A DNA stretch of 64,000 nucleotides from Acidobacteriota bacterium. GTDB taxonomy: Bacteria > Acidobacteriota > Blastocatellia > Pyrinomonadales > Pyrinomonadaceae. Of this stretch, positions 51,014 through 60,549 are shown one piece after another; the stretch's first letter is position 1, and every line of letters starts with the position of its first letter. A program made the translations under genes and the position numbers. The stretch spans positions 62,001-126,000 of the forward strand of contig JAHBSL010000010.1 in NCBI GenBank assembly GCA_019639135.1, read 5' to 3'. The notes under the pieces are model-generated. The model did no database searches and was not told the DNA's origin. It saw only the letters and a program-made list of their open reading frames with translations.

Positions 51014-51797
51014 GAGCGACAGCGTATTTGCAAGAGACATTTTACAGGGGAAAGTTGCGTTTGTAACAGGCGGCGGGACCGGAATAACCGGCGGTATCGC
51101 CCGGGCGATGGCCGAACACGGTGCTCGGGTTGCGATAACCAGCCGAAAGGAAGAGAACCTTGCGGCGATGAAAACGCTGATCGAGGAAGGCGGCGGGGAG
51201 TGTTTCGCGGTCGCGGCGGACGTCCGCGATTATGACGCCGTTCAAAACGCAATAGCTAAGACGGTCGAGCATTTCGGCAGGATCGATATCGTGGTCAACG
51301 GTGCCGCGGGCAATTTCCTTTGCGCGGCTGAGCAGCTTTCGGCTAATGGTTTCGGGACGGTCGTTGATATCGACACGAAAGGCACATTCAACGTTTGCCG
51401 GGCGGCATTCGAGGAGCTTAAGAAAACGCAGGGGCAGATCCTGAATATCTCGGCGACGCTCCACTACCTTGCCACGCCGATGCAAATACACGTCTCGGCG
51501 GCAAAGGCGGGTGTAGATGCAATCACACGCAATCTTTCGGTCGAATGGGGCCGCCATGGTATTCGGGTCAACGGTATCGCTCCGGGGCCGATCGAGGATA
51601 CGGAAGGGATGAAGCGGCTTTTGCCCGAACCGCTCAAAGAGAAGATCACAAAGAAGATACCGGTGGGGCGCTTCGGCCGCATCAGGGATATCGAGAATGC
51701 TGCTCTCTTTCTGACCTCGGACGCTGCGAGTTATGTGAACGGCGTAACGCTGGTCGTTGACGGCGGGCAATGGCTTCTCGGGACAAGCCTTGGTTAA
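51012..51797 (+). CDS. 2,4-dienoyl-CoA reductase-like SDR (DECR type)
   Basis: The product has 261 residues. The start is ATG 51012; the open frame upstream is antisense to the lipoprotein gene. NADPH-binding is seen in VAFVTGGGTGITGGIARAMA. The pattern VVNGAAGNFLCAAEQLS, then DIDTKGTFNVCRAAFEEL, and SAAKAGVDAITRNLSVEWG with NGIAPGPIEDTEGMKRL closely follows mitochondrial/peroxisomal DECR proteins. As in those, the usual SDR catalytic Tyr of YxxxK is absent (HVSAAK). It should reduce 2,4-dienoyl-CoA during degradation of unsaturated fatty acids. The trmB-fabG pair follows on the other strand. Confidence 0.88.
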   Translation: MSDSVFARDILQGKVAFVTGGGTGITGGIARAMAEHGARVAITSRKEENLAAMKTLIEEGGGECFAVAADVRDYDAVQNAIAKTVEHFGRIDIVVNGAAGNFLCAAEQLSANGFGTVVDIDTKGTFNVCRAAFEELKKTQGQILNISATLHYLATPMQIHVSAAKAGVDAITRNLSVEWGRHGIRVNGIAPGPIEDTEGMKRLLPEPLKEKITKKIPVGRFGRIRDIENAALFLTSDAASYVNGVTLVVDGGQWLLGTSLG

Positions 51798-52421
51798 TTA
51801 CTTTCTAACAAAGAGCCGCCGATAGACTGGCAGTTGCTTGTCTTCGACGGCTTTTTCGCGCTCGGTCTTGACCGGAAACGGGTTCTCGGACGTCGTTTGC
51901 TCGCTAAACTTTCCGCTTGCCCTGAAATATTCGAACATCTCCTCGGCCAGGAACTCGATGTCCGTTTGGACAAAGACACGGCCGCCAGTCCTAAGATGCG
52001 AGGCGATGGTCTCGACCATTTCCGGATTTACCATCCGGCGCTTTGCGTGTTTTTTCTTGAACCACGGGTCGGGGAACTGAATAGTAACTACTTCTAGAAT
52101 GTCATTTGGAAGACCTTGAAGGAGCCGTTCCAGCCAGAGCATCGCGTTGCAGAATGAGTAATGCAGGTTTGAAAGTCCGGCCTCTTCAGCTAACCGATTG
52201 GCTTCGGTAACAAGCGGTTCGCGGATCTCGGCGCCAAGGTAGTTTCGGCTCGGATCGGCCTCGGCCATCCGGAGCAGAAAGCGGCCGCGGGCACAGCCGA
52301 TGTCCAGCAGCAGCGGTCTGGCAGGGTCAGAAAAGAGATCTTTGTAAACAAGCGGTTCGGGCTCCTGCCGATAAAACGGCGAGAGTGGATTTACGTGCTG
52401 GTGAACTCGAACTCGGGGCAT
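51798..52421 (-). CDS. trmB: tRNA (guanine-N7-)-methyltransferase TrmB
   Basis: The product has 207 residues from ATG 52421 (MPRVRVHQHVNPLSPFY), which overlaps the fabG TAA by one base. The SAM-binding LLLDIGCARGRFLLRMAEAD and YLGAEIREPLVTEANRLAEE are followed by the TrmB hallmark TIQFPDPWFKKKHAKRRMVN. It methylates G46 in the tRNA variable loop. The stop is directly next to the reductase stop (convergent). Confidence 0.94.
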   Translation of the reverse strand: MPRVRVHQHVNPLSPFYRQEPEPLVYKDLFSDPARPLLLDIGCARGRFLLRMAEADPSRNYLGAEIREPLVTEANRLAEEAGLSNLHYSFCNAMLWLERLLQGLPNDILEVVTIQFPDPWFKKKHAKRRMVNPEMVETIASHLRTGGRVFVQTDIEFLAEEMFEYFRASGKFSEQTTSENPFPVKTEREKAVEDKQLPVYRRLFVRK

Positions 52422-53176
52422 TACATCGCAAGCCCGCCGTTGGCGTTGATCACTTCGCCGGTTATGTAGGCAGCGGCCGGGGAGAGCAGGAAGCAAACTA
52501 TCTCGGCGGTTTCTTGAACATTCCCGAGCCGTCCCAGCGGTATCTGCGAAAGGATCTTTTCACGATACTCGGCGTTCATTTCGCTGGCCATCTCGGTTTC
52601 GACAAGGCCGAGCGCAAGTGCATTGACCGTGATGTTGCGGCTCGCGACCTCTTTGGCGAGAGCCTTCGTCAGGCCGATCATGCCGGCCTTCGAGGCGGAG
52701 TAGTTCGTTTGCCCGAGCATTCCGACGACGCCGGAGACCGATGTGATGTTGACGATAGAGCCGCCGTTCTCGTTCTTCATCATTGGCCGAAGCACGGCCT
52801 TTGAAAAGTTCCACGCACCTTTCAGGTTTGTGTCGATGACCGAATCCCAATCGTCCTCCTTCATTCGGAGTATCAGTTGGTCGCGAGTAATGCCGGCATT
52901 GTTGACGAGGAAATCTATTGTGCCGAACTCGGCCGCTGCCGCCTTTACGAACTCTGCCGAGGCTTCCGTGTTCGCCACGTCGCACTGGGCCGCGAAGGCC
53001 CGTACATCAAGCCCTTCGATCTCCGCCTTCAGCTTTTCGGCCTCTTCTGCGCTTCGGGCGTAGTTGAATGCCACATTGCAGCCACGATGTGCCAATTCGA
53101 GCGCGATCGCTTTCCCGATGCCGCGCGTCCCGCCGGTCACGATGGCGGATCGGCCCTCAAATTGTTTGTTACTCAA
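52421..53176 (-). CDS. fabG: 3-oxoacyl-ACP reductase FabG
   Basis: The product has 251 residues from a TTG at 53176 with AAGGAG 9 bp upstream; the ATG at 53224 gives a 16-residue extension with no counterpart in the family. Rossmann motif SAIVTGGTRGIGKAIALELA, LVNNAGITRD, the catalytic Ser in NITSVSGVVG and YSASK, and the C-terminal YITGEVINANGGLAM are all canonical. It reduces 3-ketoacyl-ACP with NADPH in fatty-acid synthesis. It is coupled to trmB by a TAATG overlap. Confidence 0.92.
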   Translation of the reverse strand: MSNKQFEGRSAIVTGGTRGIGKAIALELAHRGCNVAFNYARSAEEAEKLKAEIEGLDVRAFAAQCDVANTEASAEFVKAAAAEFGTIDFLVNNAGITRDQLILRMKEDDWDSVIDTNLKGAWNFSKAVLRPMMKNENGGSIVNITSVSGVVGMLGQTNYSASKAGMIGLTKALAKEVASRNITVNALALGLVETEMASEMNAEYREKILSQIPLGRLGNVQETAEIVCFLLSPAAAYITGEVINANGGLAM

Positions 53177-53298
53177 GATATCTCTCTCCTTCAAAGTAAA
53201 CCTCGATTCTAGATTCTGCGTCACGCATCGTCAAAGCACCGCTCCGTGTCCTTTGTGCTCGCTGCATGGTTTCGCTTATGATTCGAGGGAAAACCTTT

Positions 53299-54804
53299 AT
53301 GACATCCGCACTTTTGCTTAAACGTCTCGCCTGCTTTGTCCTGTTCATTTCGATGCTTTCGACCGCTGTCTTTGCCCGGCAAGGTGCAACGCATTTTCGC
53401 GAAGTGACGGTTATTGATGGCACCGGTTCGCCACGTTACGTCGCCGATGTGACGATCCTCGGCGACCGTATAGCCAGGATCGGCAAGCCCGGCTCGGCGA
53501 AGCCGCGGGAAGGCGACCGTGTGATCGAAGGCCGCGGCCTTGTGTTGGCTCCAGGATTCATCGATATCCACAACCACAGCGAATCTGGCCTCTTGCGCGA
53601 AGGAACGGCGGCAAATCAAGTCTCGCAGGGAATAACGACGCTCATTGTCGGCCCGGACGGCGGCTCGCCGGATTCGATCGGCGGCTATCTCTCTAGCTTA
53701 CGAGGCAAGACCGCGGTCAACGTTGGTGCCTTTATCGGTCACGGTACGCTCCGAACGCTCGTAATGAAAGAAGATCTCCGCCGGCCGGCAACACAGGAAG
53801 AGATCGCCGCGATGTCCACTCTGCTTGAGAGGGCGATGAAGGAGGGAGCATTCGGGCTTTCGTCCGGGCTTGAGTATGACGCGGGTTTTTCGGCCACGAC
53901 CGAAGAGTTGATCCAGCTTTCGCGGGTTGCTGCAAAGCACGGCGGCATTTATATGACCCATATGCGCGATGAAGAAGAAGGTGTGCTCAACGCCATTCGC
54001 GAGGCGATCCGAATTGGCCGCGAGGCAAACATCCCGGTCCAGATCTCGCATATAAAGATGGGTAACAAGAGTGTTTGGGGCAGATCGGCCGATGCGGTCG
54101 CGTTGGTCAACGAGGCTCGCAAAAGCGGTCTCGATATCACTGCCGATGCATATCCTTATGTCGCCTGGGCATCGACCATCACGGTGCTCGTGCCGAGCCG
54201 AAAGCACGAAGACCCGGTCGAGGTGCAAAAGGGGATCGACGCTCTTGGAGGCCCGGACAAGGTGCTTATAACTTCCTGTAGTGCGTTTCCAGACTATGAA
54301 GGCAAAACACTTGAACAGGCCTCAGCGTTTGCCAAAAAGACTCCGGTCGAAACCTACATTGAAATAGTAAAGAACGGCGGGGCGGGCGTCGTCGGTTTCG
54401 GAATGAGTGAGAACGACGTTAAGACCTTTTATCAAACGCCATGGGTAATGGTCTCAAGCGACGGCGGGATAGGCAGTCGCCATCCTCGCGGAACGGGAAC
54501 CTTCCCGCGTGTTCTCGGGCTGTTCGTCCGCGAAAATAAATGGCTTGGGCTTGAAGAAGCGATAAAGAAAATGTCGCTGATGCCGGCCGAGAGGCTCGGC
54601 CTTCGCGACCGTGGAAGGGTCAAGAAAGGCCTTAAAGCGGACCTCGTTCTTTTCGACCCGCAAGCGGTAATCGACCGGGCTACATTCACCGAGCCGCAGC
54701 TTTTTGCCGAGGGCATCAAGACAGTCTTTGTCAATGGGGCAGAAGTCTGGGATGGGACCAAGACGACCGGGCAACTTCCGGGCGAGATCGTCAAAGGCCG
54801 ATAA
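53299..54804 (+). CDS. Secreted D-aminoacylase / N-acyl-D-amino-acid deacylase family amidohydrolase
   Basis: The product has 501 residues from ATG 53299, with GAGGG 9 bp upstream and a signal peptide (LACFVLFISMLSTAVFAR). Amidohydrolase_3-like metal sites are in APGFIDIHNHSESGLLREGT, YMTHMRDEE, IPVQISHIKMG and the Asp in MVSSDGGIGSRHPRGTGTFP. LSSGLEYDAGFSATTEELIQ is characteristic of the D-aminoacylase group. It probably removes acyl groups from D-amino acids or cleaves D-dipeptides in the periplasm. It ends one base before the convergent rph, and the adjacent murI makes D-glutamate, so a D-amino-acid theme is possible though not proven. Confidence 0.87.
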   Translation: MTSALLLKRLACFVLFISMLSTAVFARQGATHFREVTVIDGTGSPRYVADVTILGDRIARIGKPGSAKPREGDRVIEGRGLVLAPGFIDIHNHSESGLLREGTAANQVSQGITTLIVGPDGGSPDSIGGYLSSLRGKTAVNVGAFIGHGTLRTLVMKEDLRRPATQEEIAAMSTLLERAMKEGAFGLSSGLEYDAGFSATTEELIQLSRVAAKHGGIYMTHMRDEEEGVLNAIREAIRIGREANIPVQISHIKMGNKSVWGRSADAVALVNEARKSGLDITADAYPYVAWASTITVLVPSRKHEDPVEVQKGIDALGGPDKVLITSCSAFPDYEGKTLEQASAFAKKTPVETYIEIVKNGGAGVVGFGMSENDVKTFYQTPWVMVSSDGGIGSRHPRGTGTFPRVLGLFVRENKWLGLEEAIKKMSLMPAERLGLRDRGRVKKGLKADLVLFDPQAVIDRATFTEPQLFAEGIKTVFVNGAEVWDGTKTTGQLPGEIVKGR

Positions 54805-54805
54805 A

Positions 54806-55525
54806 CTAGGTCGCAAGCACTCGCCGCTGTATCTCGAATAACTGATTGATGCCTTTTTCGGCAAGGATCAGCATCTCGTCCATTTGCTCGCGTGAGAAGG
54901 GTTCTCGCTCGGCCGTGCCCTGCAGTTCGATGAACTTCCCAGAGCCCGTGCAAACCACGTTCATATCGACATCTGCCTCGGAGTCCTCGGCATAGGCGAG
55001 GTCGAGGATCGGTGTTGCTTCGATGATCCCGACGCTGACCGCCGCAACTTCGCTCAGGATCGGATTCGTCTTGATGATCCCTTGTTTCACAAGCCGCCGG
55101 CAGGCAAGGGCAAGAGCGACGTAAGCTCCCGTTATCGAGGCGCAACGCGTTCCGCCATCGGCCTGTATCACGTCGCAATCGAGATAGATCTGCCGTTCGC
55201 CAAGCAACTTTGTATCGACGACAGCCCGTAGGCTTCGCCCGATCAACCTCTGGATCTCCTGCGTCCGTCCGCTCGGCCGTTGAGTTTCCCGCTGCGTTCG
55301 CGTATTGGTCGCCCGCGGCAGCATTGCGTACTCCGCCGTAACCCATCCGAGCCCTTTGTTCCTGAGAAAAAGCGGCACTTTATCCTCGACCGAGGCCGTG
55401 CAGATCACCTTCGTACCGCCGACCTCGATCAGCGCCGAGCCCTCAGCATAAGGCGAGATGTTCGGCGTGATCTTCGTGTTGCGAAGCTGGTCGAAGGTTC
55501 TTGAATCGTTTCGTTGAAATGTCAT
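54806..55525 (-). CDS. rph: Ribonuclease PH
   Basis: The product has 239 residues. It is a phosphorolytic 3'-5' exoribonuclease that trims tRNA 3' ends. Clear motifs are [71 protein letters not shown] and [20 protein letters not shown]. Length is typical. It starts 6 bp after the murI stop, so the two are in one operon. Confidence 0.96.
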   Translation of the reverse strand: MTFQRNDSRTFDQLRNTKITPNISPYAEGSALIEVGGTKVICTASVEDKVPLFLRNKGLGWVTAEYAMLPRATNTRTQRETQRPSGRTQEIQRLIGRSLRAVVDTKLLGERQIYLDCDVIQADGGTRCASITGAYVALALACRRLVKQGIIKTNPILSEVAAVSVGIIEATPILDLAYAEDSEADVDMNVVCTGSGKFIELQGTAEREPFSREQMDEMLILAEKGINQLFEIQRRVLAT

Positions 55526-55531
55526 TTCGTA

Positions 55532-56392
55532 TTAGCTGAGTGCCGGAACCTCGATCGCCTCGAGTTTTGCGGGCTTTACGCCGAGAAAGCGTTCCGCAAC
55601 GCTGGCGAAACGTTCGGCGGCATCGGTAACAAAAAAATGGTCAAGGTCATCGCAGAGCGTTCGTGCCCCCTCGATCGTTCGCTCGCTCGCAAGCCCGCTG
55701 GACTCAAGCAGGTCTGCAACCTCTTTCGCTGTTGCTTCGCCCGAATCGACAAGTTTAACACTCGGGCCGATGGTTCGCTGAATCACCTCGCGAAGAATTG
55801 GGTAATGTGTGCAGCCAAGCACTAGTGCGTCCGGCGCAAACTCGCGCATATCCGCGAGGTAGCGTTCGGCGATCGAGGCCGTTTCGATTTCGTTTGCCCA
55901 ACCCTCTTCGGCAAGCGGAACGAAGAGCGGACAAGCGGTTTGGAAGACCGTGGCCTCGCCGCAAGACCGATGGATGGCCTCGACATATGCACCGCTTTTT
56001 ACGGTTGCTTCGGTCGCGATCACGCCGATCTTCGGAGACTCGCAATCGGCCACTTCAATCGCACGCCGCCCGCCCGGGCCGATAACGCCGACGACATCAA
56101 TGCCGATCCTTGCACGAATTGCAGGAAGTGCAAGCGCCGATGCCGTATTGCACGCAACCACGAGAACCTTGATCCCATGGTTCGCCAAAAACTGGGCATT
56201 TTCCAACGCGTACTTTTCAACCGTCGCAAGGGACTTTGTTCCATAGGGAACGCGTGCCGTATCGCCGAGGTAAACAAAGTGCTCGTTCGGCAGGCGGTCG
56301 TGCAGGGAGCGATAAACGGTCAACCCGCCGACGCCGGAATCGAATATCCCGATCGGAAGTTCAGAATTGACGTTCTCATTTAGGACGGACAT
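55532..56392 (-). CDS. murI: Glutamate racemase
   Basis: The product has 286 residues from ATG 56392 (MSVLNENVNSELPIGIFDSG); the longer open frame adds 21 atypical residues. The two catalytic cysteines are in VLVVACNTASALALPAIR and LVLGCTHYPILREV. IGIFDSGVGGLTVYR and YLGDTARVPYG are also conserved. It makes D-glutamate for peptidoglycan. It is the promoter-proximal gene of murI-rph; the 269 bp between it and the divergent protease contain a repeated GACTCCCAC and a small CGGAAGCGTCCG palindrome but no recognisable gene. Confidence 0.95.
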   Translation of the reverse strand: MSVLNENVNSELPIGIFDSGVGGLTVYRSLHDRLPNEHFVYLGDTARVPYGTKSLATVEKYALENAQFLANHGIKVLVVACNTASALALPAIRARIGIDVVGVIGPGGRRAIEVADCESPKIGVIATEATVKSGAYVEAIHRSCGEATVFQTACPLFVPLAEEGWANEIETASIAERYLADMREFAPDALVLGCTHYPILREVIQRTIGPSVKLVDSGEATAKEVADLLESSGLASERTIEGARTLCDDLDHFFVTDAAERFASVAERFLGVKPAKLEAIEVPALS

Positions 56393-56661
56393 TCCGCTGA
56401 CCGCTTCTGCGAATGAAAAGAATATTACGCGCACCCCGATTTTCAAATCCGGCATCCGGGCAAAGACGGCCTAGATGTCCAAAATTTCCTCAATGTAGCC
56501 GGCGGCCTGACCAAAATTCCCCCTTTCGGCCGGTAATGCGAATGAGTTTGCCTTGTTTTACAGTGTTTACGTTCTGGCACGCAGATTGAATTGGGATAGG
56601 GCGTCTGCGGAAGCGTCCGCCGATATTCGTAGATCTGGATTGACTCCCACCATTCCGGAAT

Positions 56662-58416
56662 ATGAGACTCCCACAAATACTCTCCCACTCGTTTGTTCTC
56701 CTTAGTTGTGGCCTGATCGCCGCGTTGGTGACGATTGCGTCCGCCAACGCGGCAATGGCCGTTGACGCCAAAGACCGCTACATTGTCCAGCTTGAGCCCG
56801 CTCAATTCTCGGGTGAACTCGGTCAGGCCGAAGTCGCGTCGCTTGGCCAGGAGATCGCGAGTCTTTCAGGAGCACGCCTTTCGCATACCTATTCGCGGAC
56901 CGTCAAGGCTGTTGTTATCGAAGGAGCAAAGATCGATCTCAAAGCTCTTGCCGGCGATCCGCGGATCAAGGCCATTCAGCCTGATGTTCCTATCTACGCG
57001 TCGTTCACCCAAACGAATGCTCCTTGGGGGCTTGACCGCGTAGATCAGCGGCTGCTGCCTCTGAGAGGAAACTATCATTACTCGGCGACCGGTGCCGGCG
57101 TAAATGTTTACGTTGTTGACAGCGGAATACGTTACACCCATTCGGAATTCATCGGCCGGACGAGCTTCGCCTTTGATGCCATCGGCGACGGGCAGAACGG
57201 AAACGACTGCTTCGGCCACGGCTCACACGTTGCCGGCACTGTCGGCGGAGCGAACTATGGCGTTGCGAAGGGCGTTCAGCTCCATTCGGTGCGGGTTCTT
57301 AACTGCAGCGGCGGCGGTTCGGTGATCGGTTTAATGGACGCTGTCGAATGGCTGACGACGAACCGGATCGACCCGGCCGTGGTCAACATCAGCGTTACGA
57401 CAAACGCATTGATCAACGTGCTTGATGAAGCGATCAATGCTTCTGTCGCATCGGGGATAACCTACGTCGTTTCCGCGTCTAACAACGGTGCCAATGCCTG
57501 CAACTATTCTCCCGCAAGGGCTTCCGCCGCGATTACCGTCGGAGCGACGACCGGCGGCGATGTCCGCCCGAGCTACTCGAACTATGGCCCGTGCGTCGAT
57601 ATCTTTGCACCGGGACATTTGATACTTTCTGCGGGCATCAGCGACGACAACGCTGCCGTTTACAAGAACGGGACCTCGATGGCCGCTCCCCACGTTGCCG
57701 GCCATGCCGCACTTTTGATCAGCACGCAGGCCGGGCTAACGCCCTCGACCGTTACGAACTTGCTCATCGAACGTTCGTCGCCCGACCTTGTCCAGAGCGC
57801 GGGCGAGGGAAGCCCGAACCGGCTTCTTTACACCGTGCTTCCCGAGGTGGACGGCACGCTTCTCTTCAACGCACTTCCGAGTGGTGGATACGTCGTCGTT
57901 GGTTCAACGCAGCCGATCACATGGTCGAACGGCGGTGACTTTAACAGCAACGTCACGATCGAGCTTTCGACCAACGGAGGGGCTTCGTACGACACGGTCA
58001 TTGCTTCCGGCATCGCAAACACGGGCTCATATGATTGGGCGGTGCCATATATTTCGACCAACAGCGGCCGCATTCGCGTACGAGAGTCCGGTTTCACCGG
58101 TGCCGAAACAACCTCGGCGACCGAATTCACGATCGGGATCGCTCCTACCTCTGCCAGCGTTCGAGTCGGCGGTAGAGTATCTGACCAGAGTGGTCGTGGG
58201 ATCGAAGGACTTCTCGTGACGATCGTTGACGCAGAAGGCGTAAGCGTCGTTTCAAGAACTAACTCGTTCGGCTTTTTTATATTCGACGAAGTACCCGCCG
58301 GCCAAACCTACATTCTTTCAATTGGACGGAAGAACGGAGTCATCGAGTCCCGGGTAGTCTCGACGACCGACGACAATATCTCTATCAATTTCGTTCTTAG
58401 CCACGATGCCGGGTAG
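56662..58416 (+). CDS. Secreted S8 subtilisin-like protease with Ig-like and CarboxypepD_reg tails
   Basis: The product has 584 residues. A signal peptide (cleavage near ANAAMA) precedes an I9-type propeptide (about 36-115; RYIVQLEPAQFSGELGQAEV). The proteinase-K-like catalytic domain has D153 (VYVVDSGIRYTHSEF), H186 (CFGHGSHVAGTVGG) and S339 (NGTSMAAPHVAGHAALL), so the triad is complete. The tail holds a beta domain (ITWSNGGDFNSNVTIELSTN) and then a carboxypeptidase-regulatory-like domain (GLLVTIVDAEGVSVVSRTNS, SFGFFIFDEVPAGQTYILSI). The same two tail domains occur in the next gene. It is probably surface-attached or released and degrades proteins. Confidence 0.92.
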   Translation: MRLPQILSHSFVLLSCGLIAALVTIASANAAMAVDAKDRYIVQLEPAQFSGELGQAEVASLGQEIASLSGARLSHTYSRTVKAVVIEGAKIDLKALAGDPRIKAIQPDVPIYASFTQTNAPWGLDRVDQRLLPLRGNYHYSATGAGVNVYVVDSGIRYTHSEFIGRTSFAFDAIGDGQNGNDCFGHGSHVAGTVGGANYGVAKGVQLHSVRVLNCSGGGSVIGLMDAVEWLTTNRIDPAVVNISVTTNALINVLDEAINASVASGITYVVSASNNGANACNYSPARASAAITVGATTGGDVRPSYSNYGPCVDIFAPGHLILSAGISDDNAAVYKNGTSMAAPHVAGHAALLISTQAGLTPSTVTNLLIERSSPDLVQSAGEGSPNRLLYTVLPEVDGTLLFNALPSGGYVVVGSTQPITWSNGGDFNSNVTIELSTNGGASYDTVIASGIANTGSYDWAVPYISTNSGRIRVRESGFTGAETTSATEFTIGIAPTSASVRVGGRVSDQSGRGIEGLLVTIVDAEGVSVVSRTNSFGFFIFDEVPAGQTYILSIGRKNGVIESRVVSTTDDNISINFVLSHDAG

Positions 58417-58567
58417 CCTCGCCGATGTCTTCGACGAATTCGCGGCGAAAAAAAACATTGAAAATCATTATAGCGGTCAGCTAGACTGGGAAAGTAGGCT
58501 CGACTCTACAGTCGATCTTCATCCTTCCTGCGAACCTCCCGTCATTCTAAATTCACGGAGCTGACCT

Positions 58568-60517
58568 ATGAGACGTCTCAGTTGCTTTTCCGCCGCGTTG
58601 CTTGTTCTAATCTTTAGTTCCTTTGGACCGCTCCCGATCCCGTTAACTGCTCAGAAAGTCGTGGAGCCAGCCGCTCCGTCGTTAAACGATCTTTCCTCCG
58701 ATAAGCAGCTTGCTGCTCTCATCAGAGGCTTTACCAATCGTTCGACAGATGGCCTCGAAAGCGTGGCATACATCGACGGTGTCGAGGTAGGGCTTCAGGG
58801 GCGATTTCAGAATGTTGTACTTGGCCGGCTCGATTCGAAAAGCGGCCTTGGAGCGGGCTGCGTCTCGAGTTTGGAAGAAGCAAACGCATTCTTTGGCCGA
58901 GATCTTGAAACCGGGAAGCTAGTTCCGAGGGGGCCATTTGCTGCCGAATCGATCGAGGCGGTGGCCGCTCGCCACGGAATGTCTGTTGATGAGTTCCGCT
59001 TTTACAGCAAGATGTTGAGCGACGCCTCTATTGCCGATGCCCTAGCGGCTCCCGCCAGTTCGTCGATAATAATTCAAAACAACAACGGCGTGAATGAGGG
59101 TTTCAACGATACCGTTGCGGCATTTGTTGTAGGCGAGGGTGGAAACGCGGGCACAACCCGCGGAGCCCAGCGTCTGAACGTCTTCAATTTTGCGGCCGCT
59201 ATTTGGAGCGGTTTTCTTGATTCGCCCGTTACGATAACGGTCGGATCGCAGTTCAATCCACTTTCGCCTTGTTCGACCTCGGGCGGCGTTCTCGGCTCTG
59301 CCGGTGCGACAACCGTACATCGGGATTTTTCGGGCGCCGAGTTCGCGGGGACGTGGTACTCACAAGCACTTGCAAACAAGCGGGCCGGGTCTGATCTTTC
59401 GCCGGCAAATCCGGATATCAATGCGACCTTCAACGTGAACATTGACAGCGGCTGTCTCGGTGCGGGGACCCGTTTCTACTATGGATTGGACAATGCCGTC
59501 CCGGCTAATCGGATCAATTTACTGGTAGTTGTTCTCCATGAGATCGGGCATGGGATGGGCTTTCAGACCTTCGCGAACGGAACTTCCGGCGTTCTTCTCA
59601 ATGGATTTCCCGATATTTATCTTCGCAGGATGTTTGACCAAAGTTCAGGCCTTTACTGGCACCAAATGACCGACGTCCAGCGTCAGGCATCGGCACTGAA
59701 CACCAACAATGTTCTCTGGGACGGTCCGAATGTGAACATCGCGTCGGGATTTCTAACGGCTGGGCGTGATGCAGCAACCGGCCGGGTCCATCTCTTCACA
59801 CCGAATCCGTTTCAGGGCGGATCGTCACTTTCGCACTTCAGCACGGCGGCTTCGCCAAATCTATTAATGGAGCCGAGCATCAACGTCGGGCTACCGATCG
59901 ATCTTGATCTCACAAGGCAGCAGATGCGCGATATCGGCTGGTTCCGCGACACTACCTCCGACAATGTTCCTGATCAGATAACGGGAGTTTTCCCGAGCGG
60001 GAACATTTTGATCTTTGGGTCGAACGTTAGTATCACCTGGACCAACACGGGCGGTTTCAATCGCAACGTGACCATCGAGCTCTCGACCAATGGCGGAACG
60101 ACTTACTCTGCGATCGCCACCAACATTGCCAACACCGGTTCCTATTCCTGGACCGTACCATCAACGCCGACGACACAAGGAAGGATCCGAGTACGAGAGG
60201 CGGGGTTCATCGATCTTGCCGGCGTCTCGTCATCGAACTTCACGATGTCGCTGGCACCATCGTCGTCCGCTGCGATTATCGCGGGCCGTGTTTTGGATCG
60301 TGAGGGTCAGAGCGTTCGCGGGGCAGTGGTTACCGCGATCGATCCAGATGGTACTGTGTTCTCTGCCGTCTCCAATTCGTTCGGATACTACAGGATCGAA
60401 GAACTGACCGCGGGCCAGAGCTACGTCCTGTCCGCACGGGCTAAGTCTTTGAACGTTTCCGGCCGTGTTGTAACGACCGAGAACGATCTTAACGTCATCG
60501 ACTTGATCGAAGAGTAG
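58568..60517 (+). CDS. Secreted zinc metalloprotease-like protein sharing the C-terminal modules
   Basis: The product has 649 residues with a signal peptide (LSCFSAALLVLIFSSFGPLP). The zinc motif HEIGHGMGF is at 324-332 (VVVLHEIGHGMGFQTF). The domain before it has VVGEGGNAGTTRGAQRLNVF and a probable disulfide pair (CSTSGG, DSGCLGAGTRF). LMEPSINVGLPIDLDLTRQQ and MRDIGW after the motif recall secreted metzincin-like peptidases. The C-terminal 190 residues repeat the neighbour's modules: ITWTNTGGFNRNVTIELSTN, NTGSYSWTVPSTPTTQGRIR and VTAIDPDGTVFSAVSNSFGY. The gene is 151 bp downstream of the S8 protease on the same strand. Family and substrate are not certain. Confidence 0.83.
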   Translation: MRRLSCFSAALLVLIFSSFGPLPIPLTAQKVVEPAAPSLNDLSSDKQLAALIRGFTNRSTDGLESVAYIDGVEVGLQGRFQNVVLGRLDSKSGLGAGCVSSLEEANAFFGRDLETGKLVPRGPFAAESIEAVAARHGMSVDEFRFYSKMLSDASIADALAAPASSSIIIQNNNGVNEGFNDTVAAFVVGEGGNAGTTRGAQRLNVFNFAAAIWSGFLDSPVTITVGSQFNPLSPCSTSGGVLGSAGATTVHRDFSGAEFAGTWYSQALANKRAGSDLSPANPDINATFNVNIDSGCLGAGTRFYYGLDNAVPANRINLLVVVLHEIGHGMGFQTFANGTSGVLLNGFPDIYLRRMFDQSSGLYWHQMTDVQRQASALNTNNVLWDGPNVNIASGFLTAGRDAATGRVHLFTPNPFQGGSSLSHFSTAASPNLLMEPSINVGLPIDLDLTRQQMRDIGWFRDTTSDNVPDQITGVFPSGNILIFGSNVSITWTNTGGFNRNVTIELSTNGGTTYSAIATNIANTGSYSWTVPSTPTTQGRIRVREAGFIDLAGVSSSNFTMSLAPSSSAAIIAGRVLDREGQSVRGAVVTAIDPDGTVFSAVSNSFGYYRIEELTAGQSYVLSARAKSLNVSGRVVTTENDLNVIDLIEE

Positions 60518-60549
60518 TCGTCGCACGATACCAGAATCAACAAGTTGAA

